Origin: Pseudomonas sp. UYIF39
GTDB taxonomy: Bacteria > Pseudomonadota > Gammaproteobacteria > Pseudomonadales > Pseudomonadaceae
Reading direction: 5' to 3'
DNA: 64,000 nt
NCBI RefSeq assembly: GCF_029963765.1
Contig: NZ_JALBYU010000006.1
Coordinates: forward strand, 62,001 to 126,000
Part shown: positions 1 to 9,819 of the stretch, in pieces
How positions within the stretch are numbered: position 1 is the stretch's first letter
Layout of the letters: every line of letters begins with the position of its first letter
The notes under the pieces: generated by a model
The model's database searches: none
Told to the model about the DNA's origin: nothing
What the model saw: the letters and a program-made list of their open reading frames with translations, nothing else
Position numbers and translations under genes: made by a program

Positions 1-3000
1 ACGCATACTGGTGATCGTCGATCAGCTGCGTTGTAGCGTCGAAGGCAAACAAGTTATCGACCGTCGCCGCCAGTTCAAACGCGCCTTTATAACCGTGGCG
101 CTTCACGCCGTCGATCCACTTCGGATTGGCTGCCCGCGAGCGAATCACCCGGTTCAGCTCTTCCTTCAACGTGCGGATCTTCGGCAGATCCGGCTGACTG
201 TGATCGCCATGGTAACTGGCCGCGGCTTCACCGCTGAGGCTTTCCACCGCCGCGAGCATGCCGCCCTGGAACTGGTAATAGTCGTTGGAATCGAGCAAGT
301 CGTGCTCACGATTGTCCTGGTTTTGCAGCACAGCCTGAACCTGGCTCAGGCGCTGGGCGAACTGCGCTCGCGCTGCGGTGCCTTCGTCAGAACCGCCGTA
401 AGCGTAGCCGCCCCAGTTCAGATAAACCTCGGCTAGGTCGTCGCGGCTTTGCCACAGACGACCATCGATGGCGCCCTGCACGCCCGCGCCGTAAGCACCG
501 GGTTTGGCGCCAAAGATGCGCCAACCGGCCTGACGCCTGGCTGCGTCTTCATCCAGCCCCGATTGCATCAATGCTTCGCGCTCGGCACGCACCTTGGCGG
601 CCAAGGGGTTGAGGTCGTCCGGCTCGTCGAGGGCGGCGACCGCTTGCACGGCAGCGTCGAACAGGCGGATCAGGTTGGCAAAGGCATCGCGGAAGAATCC
701 AGAGACGCGCAACGTCACGTCCACGCGCGGACGGTCCAGCAGACTCAGCGGCAGAATCTCGAAGTCGTCGACCCGCTGACTGCCCGTGGCCCAAACCGGG
801 CGCACGCCCATCAGCGCCATGGCCTGGGCGATGTCGTCGCCACCGGTGCGCATGGTCGCGGTGCCCCACACCGACAGGCCGAGCTGACGCAGGTGATCGC
901 CGTGGTCTTGCAGGTGTCGTTCAAGAATCAGGGTGGCCGACTGGAAACCGATACGCCACGCGGTGGTGGTCGGCAGGTTACGCACGTCCACCGAGTAGAA
1001 ATTGCGACCGGTCGGCAGCACGTCGAGCCGACCGCGACTCGGTGCACCGCTGGGGCCGGCCGGCACGAAGCGACCACTTAGGGCGTCAAGCAGACCGCGC
1101 ATTTCCGCCGGGCCGCAGGCGTCCAGCCGTGGCGCGACGACTTCGCGCAGGCTGTCGATGATGGCTTTCACCTCTGACCAGCCTGGCGCGTTCAGTTGCT
1201 CAACCTCGGTGATCAAGGCTTGCTCTATCAGTTGAGCTGCAAACAGTTCCAGACGTTCGCGGGTGTCACCTGCTGTGCGCCAGACTTCATCGGTGAGGGA
1301 TTGCAGTTCGATCGGACGCGGCCCGACCCAAGGGTCGGCGAGCGCACAATCCAGCGGATCGAAGCCCAACGTGAACGCCTTGGCCAAGGCCCGCAGCAGA
1401 CTCGATTGGGCACCGCGCCCATCGCCACGCGGAATACGCAACAACGCCAGCAAGGTGTCGATGCGCAAACGCCCGGTCGGTGATTCGCCAAAGATGTGCA
1501 AGCCGTCGCGGATCTGTGACTCTTTCAAGTCGCACAAGTACGTGTCCAGACGTGGCAACCAGATCGCCGCATCGGCATCACTGTCGAGTTTTTCGTCCAG
1601 TTGCAGTTCGCGGTCGATGTGCGTCTCGCGCACCAGTTGCAGGATGTCGCGCTGCAATTCCCGGGCTCGGCGCGGATCTAGCAATTGCGCTTCGTAATAC
1701 TCGTCGGCGAGCAATTCGAGGTTGCGCAACGGGCCGTACGTTTCAGCGCGGGTCAGCGGCGGCATCAGGTGATCGATGATCACCGCCTGCGTACGGCGCT
1801 TGGCCTGGGCGCCCTCGCCCGGATCGTTGACGATAAACGGATAGATGTTCGGCAACGGCCCGAGCAGCGCATCCGGCCAGCAATGCTCCGACAGCCCGAC
1901 GCCTTTGCCCGGCAACCATTCGAGGTTGCCGTGCTTGCCAACGTGGATCACACCGTGGGCGCCGTAGGTGTTGCGCAACCAGAAATAGAACGCCAGATAG
2001 CCGTGAGGCGGCACCAGGTCGGGGTCGTGATACACCGCGCTCGGGTCCACCTGATAACCCCGCGCCGGTTGAATGCCGACGAAGGTCAGGGCAAAGCGCA
2101 GCCCGGCGATCATCATTCGTCCGTCACGGCACATTGGATCGCTTTGCGGCGAGCCCCAACGCTCCAGCACCGCCTGGCGGTTGGCCTCGGGCAAGGCGTT
2201 GAACATCAGGTTGTAGTCGTCCATCGACAGGCTTTGATGACACGGACGCTGGTCGAGGGTGTCGAGGTCGTTGCTGACGCCGCCGAGTAATTGCTGGATC
2301 AACGCGGTGCCAGTGTCGGGCAATTCGGCGGGTAGCGGATAACCTTCTTTATGCAGCGCACGCAGGATGTTCAGCGCCGCGGCCGGAGTGTCGAGGCCGA
2401 CACCATTGCCGATGCGACCGTCGCGGGTCGGGTAGTTGGCGAGGATCAGGGCAATGCGTTTTTCACTGTTCGGGACACGCGCCAGATCAATCCAGCGCCG
2501 CGCCAGTTCAGCGACAAAATCCATGCGCTCCGGTTGTGGCCGATAGCAGACCACATCGGATTGACTGCGCTCGCTGCGCCAGGCCAGGTCCTTGAAGCTG
2601 ATCGGTCGGCTGATGATCCGCCCATCCAGTTCCGGCAGCGCGATGTGCATCGCCAGATCACGCGGACCGAGGCCTTGTTCGCTGGCGCGCCAACCCGGTT
2701 CGTTGTCCTGGGCGCAGATCGCCTGGATCACGGGAATGTTGCGGCGAAACGGTCGCAAGTGCGGCGCTTCGGGGCTCGATTGCGCGAAACCGGTGGTGTT
2801 GAGAATTACGCCGGCCTCGACTTCATCCAGCCAGTCCTCGACCACCGTCAGGCAGCCGGGCTCTTTCAAACTGGCCACGGCAATCGGCAACGGGTTCAAC
2901 CCTGCCGCCTGCAAACGCTGGCAGAACACATCGATGAAACCTGTGTTCGCCGCCTGTAAATGCGAGCGGTAGAACAGCACTGCCGCAACCGGTTGACCGG

Positions 3001-3589
3001 CCTGCCAGTCGGCTTGCCAATCCTTCAGTTCAGCGGGGCTTTTTTGCGGGTGGTAGATCGCTGTGCGCGGCAGGGTTTGCGGCTCGGCCCAGACGTAGTC
3101 GCGATCCAGCCAACGATTGGCAAGGCAGCGGAAAAAATCCAGGGCATTGCTCATGCCGCCCTGACGCAGAAACTGCCAGAGCCGGTCGCGGTCTTGCGCG
3201 CCCACCGTGCTTAGATCGCTGAGTTCCGGGTCCGGGCGATCATCGCCCGGCACCAGAATCAGTTGCACGCCGCGCTGTGACAATTCCACCAGACGCTCGA
3301 CGCCGTAACGCCAATAGGCGATGCCACCGTGCAGCGAGATCAGAATCACCTTGGCATGGCGCAGCACTTCGTCGACATACAGGTCGACCGAGGCGTGATT
3401 CTGCACCTGCATCGGATTGGCCAGACGCACGCTGGGGTAATCGTCGGGCAACTGCTGCGCCGCTTCGGCGAGCAGCGCCAGGCTGGAGTCGCCGCTGCAC
3501 AGGATCACCAGCTCGGCGGGGGTTTGTCCAAGGTCGGCAATGTTGTCATCCGACACGAAACCGCCGGGCTGGGTCCTGAGCAGGTGCAT
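1..3589 (-). CDS. cobN: Cobaltochelatase subunit CobN (3' end outside window)
   Basis: Large subunit of the aerobic ATP-dependent cobaltochelatase, which with CobS and CobT inserts Co(II) into hydrogenobyrinate a,c-diamide. Reading leftward from the ATG at 3589, 1196 codons are open up to the window edge; CobN proteins are usually about 1250 residues, so only a short C-terminal piece is missing. The reading holds CobN/Mg-chelatase H-type segments such as HVGKHGNLEWLPGKG, NTTGFAQ and YLNWGGYAYG. It starts 3 bases after the cobW stop, so the two are surely co-transcribed and under the riboswitch upstream of cobW. No frame damage is visible. The family call is firm. Confidence 0.95.
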   Translation of the reverse strand, partial: MHLLRTQPGGFVSDDNIADLGQTPAELVILCSGDSSLALLAEAAQQLPDDYPSVRLANPMQVQNHASVDLYVDEVLRHAKVILISLHGGIAYWRYGVERLVELSQRGVQLILVPGDDRPDPELSDLSTVGAQDRDRLWQFLRQGGMSNALDFFRCLANRWLDRDYVWAEPQTLPRTAIYHPQKSPAELKDWQADWQAGQPVAAVLFYRSHLQAANTGFIDVFCQRLQAAGLNPLPIAVASLKEPGCLTVVEDWLDEVEAGVILNTTGFAQSSPEAPHLRPFRRNIPVIQAICAQDNEPGWRASEQGLGPRDLAMHIALPELDGRIISRPISFKDLAWRSERSQSDVVCYRPQPERMDFVAELARRWIDLARVPNSEKRIALILANYPTRDGRIGNGVGLDTPAAALNILRALHKEGYPLPAELPDTGTALIQQLLGGVSNDLDTLDQRPCHQSLSMDDYNLMFNALPEANRQAVLERWGSPQSDPMCRDGRMMIAGLRFALTFVGIQPARGYQVDPSAVYHDPDLVPPHGYLAFYFWLRNTYGAHGVIHVGKHGNLEWLPGKGVGLSEHCWPDALLGPLPNIYPFIVNDPGEGAQAKRRTQAVIIDHLMPPLTRAETYGPLRNLELLADEYYEAQLLDPRRARELQRDILQLVRETHIDRELQLDEKLDSDADAAIWLPRLDTYLCDLKESQIRDGLHIFGESPTGRLRIDTLLALLRIPRGDGRGAQSSLLRALAKAFTLGFDPLDCALADPWVGPRPIELQSLTDEVWRTAGDTRERLELFAAQLIEQALITEVEQLNAPGWSEVKAIIDSLREVVAPRLDACGPAEMRGLLDALSGRFVPAGPSGAPSRGRLDVLPTGRNFYSVDVRNLPTTTAWRIGFQSATLILERHLQDHGDHLRQLGLSVWGTATMRTGGDDIAQAMALMGVRPVWATGSQRVDDFEILPLSLLDRPRVDVTLRVSGFFRDAFANLIRLFDAAVQAVAALDEPDDLNPLAAKVRAEREALMQSGLDEDAARRQAGWRIFGAKPGAYGAGVQGAIDGRLWQSRDDLAEVYLNWGGYAYGGSDEGTAARAQFAQRLSQVQAVLQNQDNREHDLLDSNDYYQFQGGMLAAVESLSGEAAASYHGDHSQPDLPKIRTLKEELNRVIRSRAANPKWIDGVKRHGYKGAFELAATVDNLFAFDATTQLIDDHQYA

Positions 3590-3592
3590 GGC

Positions 3593-4654
3593 TTAAACGC
3601 TGAGGGCAGCGCGCAATTGCGCTTCAAGCAGCGTGGCGTCCAGCTCCTGACCGATCAATACCAGGCGCGTGGTGCGCGCTTCGTCGGCGCCCCACTGACG
3701 GTCGAAGTGCTTGTCAAAACGTGTGCCCACGCCCTGAATCAGCAAGCGCATCGGCTTGTTCGGAATCGCCGCGAAGCCTTTGACGCGCAGGATGCCGTGC
3801 TGGACCACCAGTTGAGTCAACGCGTCCAGCAGCAGGCTTTCGTCGGCTTGCGGCAGCTCGATGGAGATGGAGTCGAAGGCATCGTGGTCGTGATCGTCTT
3901 CACCTTCATGGTGGTGATCGTGATGGCTGTGACGGCTGTCGATGTGTTCTTCAGAACCGGCGCCGAGGCCGATCAACACGTCCAGTGGCAGACGACCGCT
4001 GCTGGCTTCGATGACTTTCACCGCGGGCGGCAGTTCTTCAGCGACTTCCAGGCGTACACGGGCCAGGTCTTCAGGGCTGATCAGGTCGGCCTTGTTGAGG
4101 ATCACCAGGTCGGCGCTGGCCAGTTGGTCGGCGAACAGTTCGTGCAGCGGCGATTCGTGGTCCAGGTTCGGGTCGAGTTTGCGCTGGGCATCGACCTGGT
4201 CCGGGAAAGCCGCGAAGGTGCCGGCGGCAACCGCTGGGCTGTCGACCACGGTGATCACCGCATCAACGGTGCAGGCGCTGCGGATTTCCGGCCACTGGAA
4301 GGCTTGTACCAGCGGTTTTGGCAGGGCCAGGCCCGAGGTTTCGATGAGGATGTGGTCGAGGTCGCCGCGACGGGCGACCAATTCGCGCATCACCGGGAAG
4401 AATTCTTCTTGAACGGTGCAGCACAGGCAGCCGTTGGCCAGCTCGTAAACGCGGCCGTTGGCTTCTTCTTCAGTGCAGCCGATGGAGCACTGCTTGAGGA
4501 TTTCGCCGTCGATGCCCAGTTCGCCGAACTCGTTGACGATCACCGCAATGCGACGGCCCTGAGCGTTGTCGAGCATGTGCCGCAGCAACGTGGTTTTACC
4601 CGAGCCGAGGAAGCCGGTAACGATGGTGACGGGGAGTTTGGCCAGTGTTTTCAT
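3593..4654 (-). CDS. cobW: CobW, G3E-family GTPase for cobalt delivery
   Basis: A 353-residue COG0523/G3E GTPase, thought to deliver Co(II) to the CobNST chelatase. Walker A GFLGSGKTT lies near residue 15, the metal-binding CxCC motif reads GCLCC near residue 75, and there is a NKAD guanine-specificity motif. A His/Asp-rich metal loop (HSHHDHHHEGEDDHDHD) precedes the C-terminal CobW_C domain. I chose the ATG at 4654 because MKTLAKLPVTIVTGFLG is the normal family start; the frame stays open upstream to 4738 but that stretch shows no homology. It is the first gene after a cobalamin riboswitch and is followed 3 bases later by cobN. Confidence 0.95.
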   Translation of the reverse strand: MKTLAKLPVTIVTGFLGSGKTTLLRHMLDNAQGRRIAVIVNEFGELGIDGEILKQCSIGCTEEEANGRVYELANGCLCCTVQEEFFPVMRELVARRGDLDHILIETSGLALPKPLVQAFQWPEIRSACTVDAVITVVDSPAVAAGTFAAFPDQVDAQRKLDPNLDHESPLHELFADQLASADLVILNKADLISPEDLARVRLEVAEELPPAVKVIEASSGRLPLDVLIGLGAGSEEHIDSRHSHHDHHHEGEDDHDHDAFDSISIELPQADESLLLDALTQLVVQHGILRVKGFAAIPNKPMRLLIQGVGTRFDKHFDRQWGADEARTTRLVLIGQELDATLLEAQLRAALSV

Positions 4655-4767
4655 CGGATGCCCTTTGGCAAGGTGGCGGGCATACGGGACGACAATCGCT
4701 GCGACGGATGCGCGCGGAAGAGTTCGCCACCGGATCACCCCGCCCGGTTGTAGTGAGAATCTGTGTC

Positions 4768-4957
4768 GAGGCAGGTCTCCTGGCTGACGGTGTGCCGGGC
4801 TTGTGGGCCTGGCATTCGCTGCGCCTTCCCGCGAACCCGTTGCACAGGGTTTGCAGTGGCGTGGCAGCGAACATCACCGTTCACAGTTGCGGGGGCAGCC
4901 GCGGCATCGACCGCGTTCCCTTCTTAGCTTCGGCAGACGCCGAAGAACCTCGAAAGC
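4768..4957 (-). promoter_or_regulatory. Cobalamin riboswitch upstream of cobW-cobN
   Basis: Read on the minus strand, the segment has the conserved AAGGGAA block, the core GCTGCCCCCGCAACTGT and, near its 3' end, the B12 box AGCCAGGAGACCTGCC (complement at 4771-4786). These occur in the order of the AdoCbl riboswitch family. It ends about 110 bases before the cobW ATG, so adenosylcobalamin should repress cobW-cobN. Borders are approximate because no covariance model was run. Confidence 0.93.
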
Positions 4958-5014
4958 GCAAGGCTACGCATCGTGTGGGGGCGGGTCAATGTCCATAGGG
5001 TTGATTGCGATCCA

Positions 5015-5135
5015 TGTGGCGAGGGGATTTATCCCCGTTGGGCTGCGAAGCGGCCCCCTACATTCTTCAGGCATACCCCGTAAACAGATCTTGCGACGGC
5101 TTCGCCGCCGAACGGGGATAAATCCCCTCGCCACA
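5015..5135. repeat. REP-type inverted repeat (GGGGATTTATCCCC family), copy 1
   Basis: Two arms, TGTGGCGAGGGGATTTATCC at 5015 and its reverse complement ending at 5135, flank a middle of about 75 bases. A second copy of nearly the same length and sequence lies at 7745-7867. It sits between the two cobalamin riboswitches and may also act as a bidirectional transcription stop or insulator. Confidence 0.85.
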
Positions 5136-5225
5136 GATAATCCCCTTACCACAGGTATCCACCTGGGTATCGAGATGAGAACCCTTGCCAATTGACGCCC
5201 AGCCCCCGCCCATGCTCTCCTACAC

Positions 5226-5435
5226 GCCTTGTTACGGGTGCCCTTCACAGGGTGAAACGGGAAACCGGTGAATCATGTGCTTTACTCTAAAGTCATGTCA
5301 GTCCGGTGCTGCCCCCGCAACGGTAAGCGAGCGAAGCGTCAGATCCACTGTGCCAGCAGTTCGGCATGGGAAGGTGATGCTTGCAGGTCAAGGCGAAAGC
5401 CAGCGTCCCTCGTGAGCCCGGAGACCGGCCCGCAA
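5226..5435 (+). promoter_or_regulatory. Cobalamin riboswitch upstream of cbtB-cbtA-cobE-cobM
   Basis: The segment holds GGTGAAACGGGAA near 5251, the core GGTGCTGCCCCCGCAACGGTAA near 5302-5323, and the B12 box AGCCCGGAGACCGGCCC at 5415-5431. These are the AdoCbl riboswitch signatures on the plus strand. A GC-rich hairpin candidate (CCCGCGGTGGGCGGG near 5470) lies between it and cbtB at 5568 and could be the expression platform. It should repress the cobalt importer genes when B12 is abundant. Confidence 0.93.
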
Positions 5436-5567
5436 AACAAAGTGACCATTACGATCACTCAATAACAAACCCGCGGTGGGCGGGCGCTGTTTGAACCTCT
5501 GCGTGCGCGACTCGCCGGGGTCTTCCATGCGCTCTATTCACCCGCTGACAGACCAGAGGGAAGCGCC

Positions 5568-5771
5568 ATGTCGATCATCAGCAGCACCGCCAGCAACACC
5601 AATAAGAGCACCGCCAGCACCACCAATACCCTGACTCAACGCCTGACCGCCGCCGTGTGCGCGTCGATCCTGGGTGCTAGCCTTGTGTATTTCGCCGGTT
5701 TCTCGCACATCGAAGCGGTGCACAACGCCGCGCACGATACCCGCCACAGCTCTGCATTCCCGTGCCATTGA
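5568..5771 (+). CDS. cbtB: CbtB, small subunit of a predicted cobalt transporter
   Basis: A 67-residue protein with a Ser/Thr/Asn-rich N-terminus, one membrane span (about residues 27-46, LTAAVCASILGASLVYFAGF) and a His-containing C-terminal tail (HIEAVHNAAHDTRHS ending in CH), the CbtB signature. It is the first gene behind a cobalamin riboswitch, has the ribosome site AGAGGGAAG, and is followed 11 bases later by cbtA. CbtAB is a predicted B12-regulated cobalt importer; the assignment rests on family layout and riboswitch context. Confidence 0.92.
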   Translation: MSIISSTASNTNKSTASTTNTLTQRLTAAVCASILGASLVYFAGFSHIEAVHNAAHDTRHSSAFPCH

Positions 5772-5782
5772 GATCTGCCGAT

Positions 5783-6490
5783 ATGATCAAGCGTATTGCG
5801 CAAACCGCAGGGTTCACCGGGCTGCTGGCCGCGTTACTGCTGACCCTGCTGCAAAGCTTCTGGGTGGCTCCGCTGATTCTGCAGGCCGAGACTTACGAAA
5901 AATCCGAGCCCGCCGCTGTTGCAATTCACGAACACGCCGCAGGCGCGGTCGCCGCACATACCCACGATGCCGAAGCCTGGGAACCGGAAGACGGCTGGCA
6001 GCGTGTGCTGTCCACCACAGGTGGCAACCTGGTGGTCGCTGTCGGTTTCGCTCTGATGCTCGCCGGTCTCTACACCTTGCGCGCTCCGACCAAAACCTCC
6101 CAAGGCCTGCTTTGGGGCCTGGCCGGTTACGCCACGTTCGTGCTGGCACCGACCCTCGGTCTGCCGCCTGAGCTGCCGGGCACTGCCGCAGCTGATTTGG
6201 CGCAACGGCAGATCTGGTGGATCGGCACGGCGGCCTCCACCGCGGTCGGCATCGCATTGATCGTGTTCAGCCGTCACTGGCTGATGAAAGTGCTCGGCGT
6301 GGCCATTCTGGCTGTTCCTCATGTGGTCGGCGCACCACAACCGGAAGTCCACTCGATGCTGGCTCCAGAAGCCCTGGAAGCTCAGTTCAAAATCGCTTCG
6401 CAGCTGACCAACGTGGCATTCTGGCTGGCCCTGGGCCTGATCAGTGCCTGGTTGTTCCGCCGCAAAATCGATGGTCAATACCACGCATGA
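5783..6490 (+). CDS. cbtA: CbtA, membrane subunit of a predicted cobalt transporter
   Basis: A 235-residue inner-membrane protein with about five hydrophobic spans (for example GLLAALLLTLLQSFWVAPLI near residue 12). A His-rich extramembrane loop follows the first span (IHEHAAG...AHTHDAEAWEPEDGWQR), and C-terminal PHVVGAPQPE is typical of CbtA. The ATG at 5783 is preferred; a GTG at 5762 overlaps cbtB and adds nothing conserved. Its stop overlaps the cobE start (ATGA), showing tight coupling with the cobalamin genes. Cobalt import is the likely role. Confidence 0.92.
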   Translation: MIKRIAQTAGFTGLLAALLLTLLQSFWVAPLILQAETYEKSEPAAVAIHEHAAGAVAAHTHDAEAWEPEDGWQRVLSTTGGNLVVAVGFALMLAGLYTLRAPTKTSQGLLWGLAGYATFVLAPTLGLPPELPGTAAADLAQRQIWWIGTAASTAVGIALIVFSRHWLMKVLGVAILAVPHVVGAPQPEVHSMLAPEALEAQFKIASQLTNVAFWLALGLISAWLFRRKIDGQYHA

Positions 6491-6900
6491 CTGAGATCAG
6501 CACAGCGCCGACTTTAGTGGTCGGCCTGGGCTGCCAGCGCGGCTGCCCCGTCAGCACGCTGCGGGCGTTGCTCGATCAGGCGTTACAGGCTCATAAAATC
6601 GAACTTCACCAGATCAAGGGCCTGGCCAGCATTGACCTGAAGCGCGAAGAACCTGGCTTGATCGAACTGGCCGAGCAATTAGCGTTGCCACTGATGTATT
6701 TCAGCAGCGAACAACTGGCCGGCTATCAACCGCAACTCAGCCACCGCTCGGACATCGCGTTCGAACGCACCGGCTGCTACGGCGTAGCGGAAAGTGCCGC
6801 CCTGGCCCTGGCCGAACACCTGGCCCAGGCACCGGCAAAATTGCTGATTTCACGACAAAAATATGCCCAGGCCACCTTGGCGTTGGCCGGCGCGGCATAA
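6487..6900 (+). CDS. cobE: CobE/CbiG C-terminal-type cobalamin biosynthesis protein
   Basis: A 137-residue protein of the CobE family, equivalent to the C-terminal domain of CbiG. It opens with VVGLGCQRGCP and has the GLASIDLKREEPGL and FERTGCYGVAESAAL segments typical of the fold. CobE is needed for aerobic corrin synthesis but its exact step is not settled. Its ATG overlaps the cbtA stop (ATGA) and cobM follows 83 bases later, so it belongs to the riboswitch-controlled rightward operon. Confidence 0.9.
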   Translation: MTEISTAPTLVVGLGCQRGCPVSTLRALLDQALQAHKIELHQIKGLASIDLKREEPGLIELAEQLALPLMYFSSEQLAGYQPQLSHRSDIAFERTGCYGVAESAALALAEHLAQAPAKLLISRQKYAQATLALAGAA

Positions 6901-6983
6901 AATCCTCGATAATCCCTGCCATCGATCATGAGCAATCTTCATCTGAAGCCTTGCCCAGCCCCTTTTTCTCACAGGAACCGACG

Positions 6984-7730
6984 ATGACCGTCTACTTCAT
7001 TGGCGCAGGTCCCGGCGACCCGGAACTGATCACCGTCAAAGGCCAACGGCTGATTCGCAGCTGCCCGGTGATCATCTATGCCGGCTCCCTGGTGCCCGCC
7101 GCCGTGCTGGAAGGCCATCGCGCCGAACAGGTGGTCAACAGCGCCGAACTGCACCTGGAACAGATCGTCGAACTGATCAAATCCGCCCATGCCAATGGCC
7201 AGGATGTAGCCCGGGTGCACTCTGGCGATCCGAGTCTTTACGGTGCGATTGGCGAGCAGATCCGCTACCTGCGCGAACTCGACATCCCGTTTGAAATCAT
7301 TCCCGGCGTCACGGCCACGGCGGCCTGCGCGGCACTGCTGGGCGCGGAACTGACGTTACCCGACGTGTCGCAAAGCGTGATCCTGACCCGCTACGCCGAC
7401 AAGACCGCGATGCCTGCCGGCGAAGAGCTTGGCAGCCTGGCGCAGCACGGGGCGACCATGGCGATTCATCTGGGGGTCAATCATCTGAAGAAGATCCTGG
7501 ACGAATTGCTGCCGCATTACGGCGCGGATTGCCCGATCGCGGTAATTCACCGGGCGACCTGGCCGGATCAGGATTGGGTGGTGGGGACGCTTGAAGACAT
7601 TGCCGCGAAGGTTGAAGCCAAGGGGTTTCGGCGCACGGCGTTGATTTTGGTGGGTCGGGTTTTGGGCAGTGATCACTTCAGTGAATCATCGCTGTATCGC
7701 GCGGGGCATGCGCATCTCTTCCGGCCCTAA
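6984..7730 (+). CDS. cobM: Precorrin-4 C(11)-methyltransferase CobM
   Basis: SAM-dependent methyltransferase that converts precorrin-4 to precorrin-5 in aerobic cobalamin synthesis. The 248 residues begin MTVYFIGAGPGDPELITVKG, the tetrapyrrole methylase P-loop-like motif, and contain VHSGDPSLYGAIGEQ and PGVTATAACAALLGAELT, which separate CobM from CobI and CobJ. The ATG at 6984 has AGGAACC in front; an upstream in-frame start at 6951 adds 11 unconserved residues. It is last in the operon; a REP element and a bidirectional terminator follow. Confidence 0.95.
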   Translation: MTVYFIGAGPGDPELITVKGQRLIRSCPVIIYAGSLVPAAVLEGHRAEQVVNSAELHLEQIVELIKSAHANGQDVARVHSGDPSLYGAIGEQIRYLRELDIPFEIIPGVTATAACAALLGAELTLPDVSQSVILTRYADKTAMPAGEELGSLAQHGATMAIHLGVNHLKKILDELLPHYGADCPIAVIHRATWPDQDWVVGTLEDIAAKVEAKGFRRTALILVGRVLGSDHFSESSLYRAGHAHLFRP

Positions 7731-7744
7731 GCCAGGCACAACCC

Positions 7745-7867
7745 TGTGGCGAGGGGATTTATCCCCGTTGGGCCGCGAAGCGGACCCTCTGCATTCTTTC
7801 AGGCATACCCAGCAAGCAGGTTTAACGACGGCTTCGCCGCCGAACGGGGATAAATCCCCTCGCCACA
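7745..7867. repeat. REP-type inverted repeat (GGGGATTTATCCCC family), copy 2
   Basis: Nearly identical to the element at 5015-5135, with the same arms and a middle sharing CATTCTT..AGGCATACC and GACGGCTTCGCCGCCGAACG. It lies in the same orientation 14 bases after the cobM stop. Confidence 0.85.
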
Positions 7868-7904
7868 GGTAAACCCCTTCACTCACAGGTTATCTATCAC
7901 CCAT

Positions 7905-7937
7905 AAAAAAACGGCGCTCACGGGGCGCCGTTTTTTT
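7905..7937. terminator. Bidirectional terminator between cobM and nfuA
   Basis: An ACGGCGC/GCGCCGT stem around TCACGGG, flanked by an A-run and a T-run of seven, can stop transcription in both directions. It serves the converging cobM and nfuA genes. Confidence 0.88.
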
Positions 7938-7959
7938 ATGTCTGCAGCGAACACCTTAC

Positions 7960-8601
<642 letters not shown>

Positions 8602-9636
8602 CTAGTATTTTTGTCGGGAAAGAGCCGGGGCCGGCTCACCCATCGATTCCCCGTCGATCCACTCTTTAAGCCACCGATAGCTGCGTTTTTCCACCCATTC
8701 ATAGCTGAGCCAGGACGCCACGCCGATTGTCGCGGCGCAAACGGCGAACATCACGTAGGGATTGATGCCATAACGCTGTGCGACAAAACCACCCGCAGAC
8801 AGCACCAACACGTGCATCAGGTACACCGAGTAGGAGCAATCGCCCAGCAGTTTGAGCACCCGGCTGCGCTCGAAATAGCGCTCCAGCGCTATGCAAGCCA
8901 TCACCAGCACCGCGCTCGGCAGGCCCCAGGCCAGCAACCGTGGCTGCGGCGCCAGGTGATAAATCGCCAGCAACGCGCCGCCAATGCCCAGCAACGGCAG
9001 CCAGAACCCGGGCCTGATCCAGCCGCGACGGTAAATCATGCCGATGGCAATCCCCAGCAAGAATTCATAAACAATGTCCGAGCGGTAGAACTCGCTGATC
9101 CAGCCGTAGCCGGTCCAGGCCTGACACACGGCAAACAGTAGCGCGGCGACGATCAGCAGCCGAACCTGCAAGCGGAACAGCAGCGCCCAGGCAAACAGCA
9201 CGTAGAAGAGCATTTCGTAGTTGAGGGTCCAGCCGACGTTGAGCGTCGGATAAATCCCGTAGCCACCGGGGTTTTCAGTAGGAATGAACAACAGCGACAG
9301 CAGGAAATGCGACCAGTCGACTGTCTGATCCGGCAACACGGGCTGAGCGAACACCACCAGCAGCGCCATCAGCACCGTATACAGCCAATACGCCGGAACG
9401 ATGCGGAACAAGCGATACATCAGAAAGCGCCCCGGCGGCAGTGATTTGCCCTCGGTGGACAGGAAAATCACCAGACCACTGATGACGAAGAATATGTCGA
9501 CACCCACCGCGCCCTTATCGATGAACATCTGACCGATCGGCCCATGGGCCCGGAAGTCGAAGAAAATCTGCATGAAATGGTGGCAGACCACCGCCCAGGC
9601 CGCGAGCGCGCGCAGTGCCTGTATTGAAATCAACAT
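8602..9636 (-). CDS. Acyltransferase family 3 membrane protein
   Basis: A 344-residue polytopic membrane protein of the acyltransferase 3 (OafA/YrhL-like) family. It opens ISIQALRALAAWAVVCHHF with the conserved catalytic-type His, then VGVDIFFVISGLVIF, and has about ten hydrophobic spans. Such enzymes O-acetylate surface polysaccharides or other exported molecules; the substrate cannot be read from this sequence. The start at 9636 has a GGGAGGG ribosome site; in-frame codons to 9669 do not look native. No other polysaccharide genes are nearby. Confidence 0.88.
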   Translation of the reverse strand: MLISIQALRALAAWAVVCHHFMQIFFDFRAHGPIGQMFIDKGAVGVDIFFVISGLVIFLSTEGKSLPPGRFLMYRLFRIVPAYWLYTVLMALLVVFAQPVLPDQTVDWSHFLLSLLFIPTENPGGYGIYPTLNVGWTLNYEMLFYVLFAWALLFRLQVRLLIVAALLFAVCQAWTGYGWISEFYRSDIVYEFLLGIAIGMIYRRGWIRPGFWLPLLGIGGALLAIYHLAPQPRLLAWGLPSAVLVMACIALERYFERSRVLKLLGDCSYSVYLMHVLVLSAGGFVAQRYGINPYVMFAVCAATIGVASWLSYEWVEKRSYRWLKEWIDGESMGEPAPALSRQKY

Positions 9637-9664
9637 CGACCACCCTCCCGATCGCATTCCACAA

Positions 9665-9780
9665 ACCACCGAACCCCTGTGGGAGCGAGCTTGCTCGCGA
9701 TGGGGGCCTGACAGTCACCTGATATGTCGACTGTCAGATAGCTATCGCGAGCAAGCTCGCTCCCACAGGGGTTCGGTGGT
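9665..9780. repeat. Paired REP element with perfect 37-base arms
   Basis: Arms at 9665-9701 and 9744-9780 are exact inverted copies around the core GTGGGAGCGAGCTTGCTCGC. The match extends outward through GAACCCC and ACCACC, longer than the core REP. It lies upstream of the acyltransferase gene and after cti. Confidence 0.88.
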
Positions 9781-9819
9781 GCCTCTGGATTGGGACAGCA
9801 GCCGCGAATCAAAGGTCGA

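Noticed and set aside
3329..4753. 474-codon open frame antisense to cobW and the cobN start
   Set aside because: Shadow of cobW, whose Walker and CxCC motifs are clear on the minus strand.
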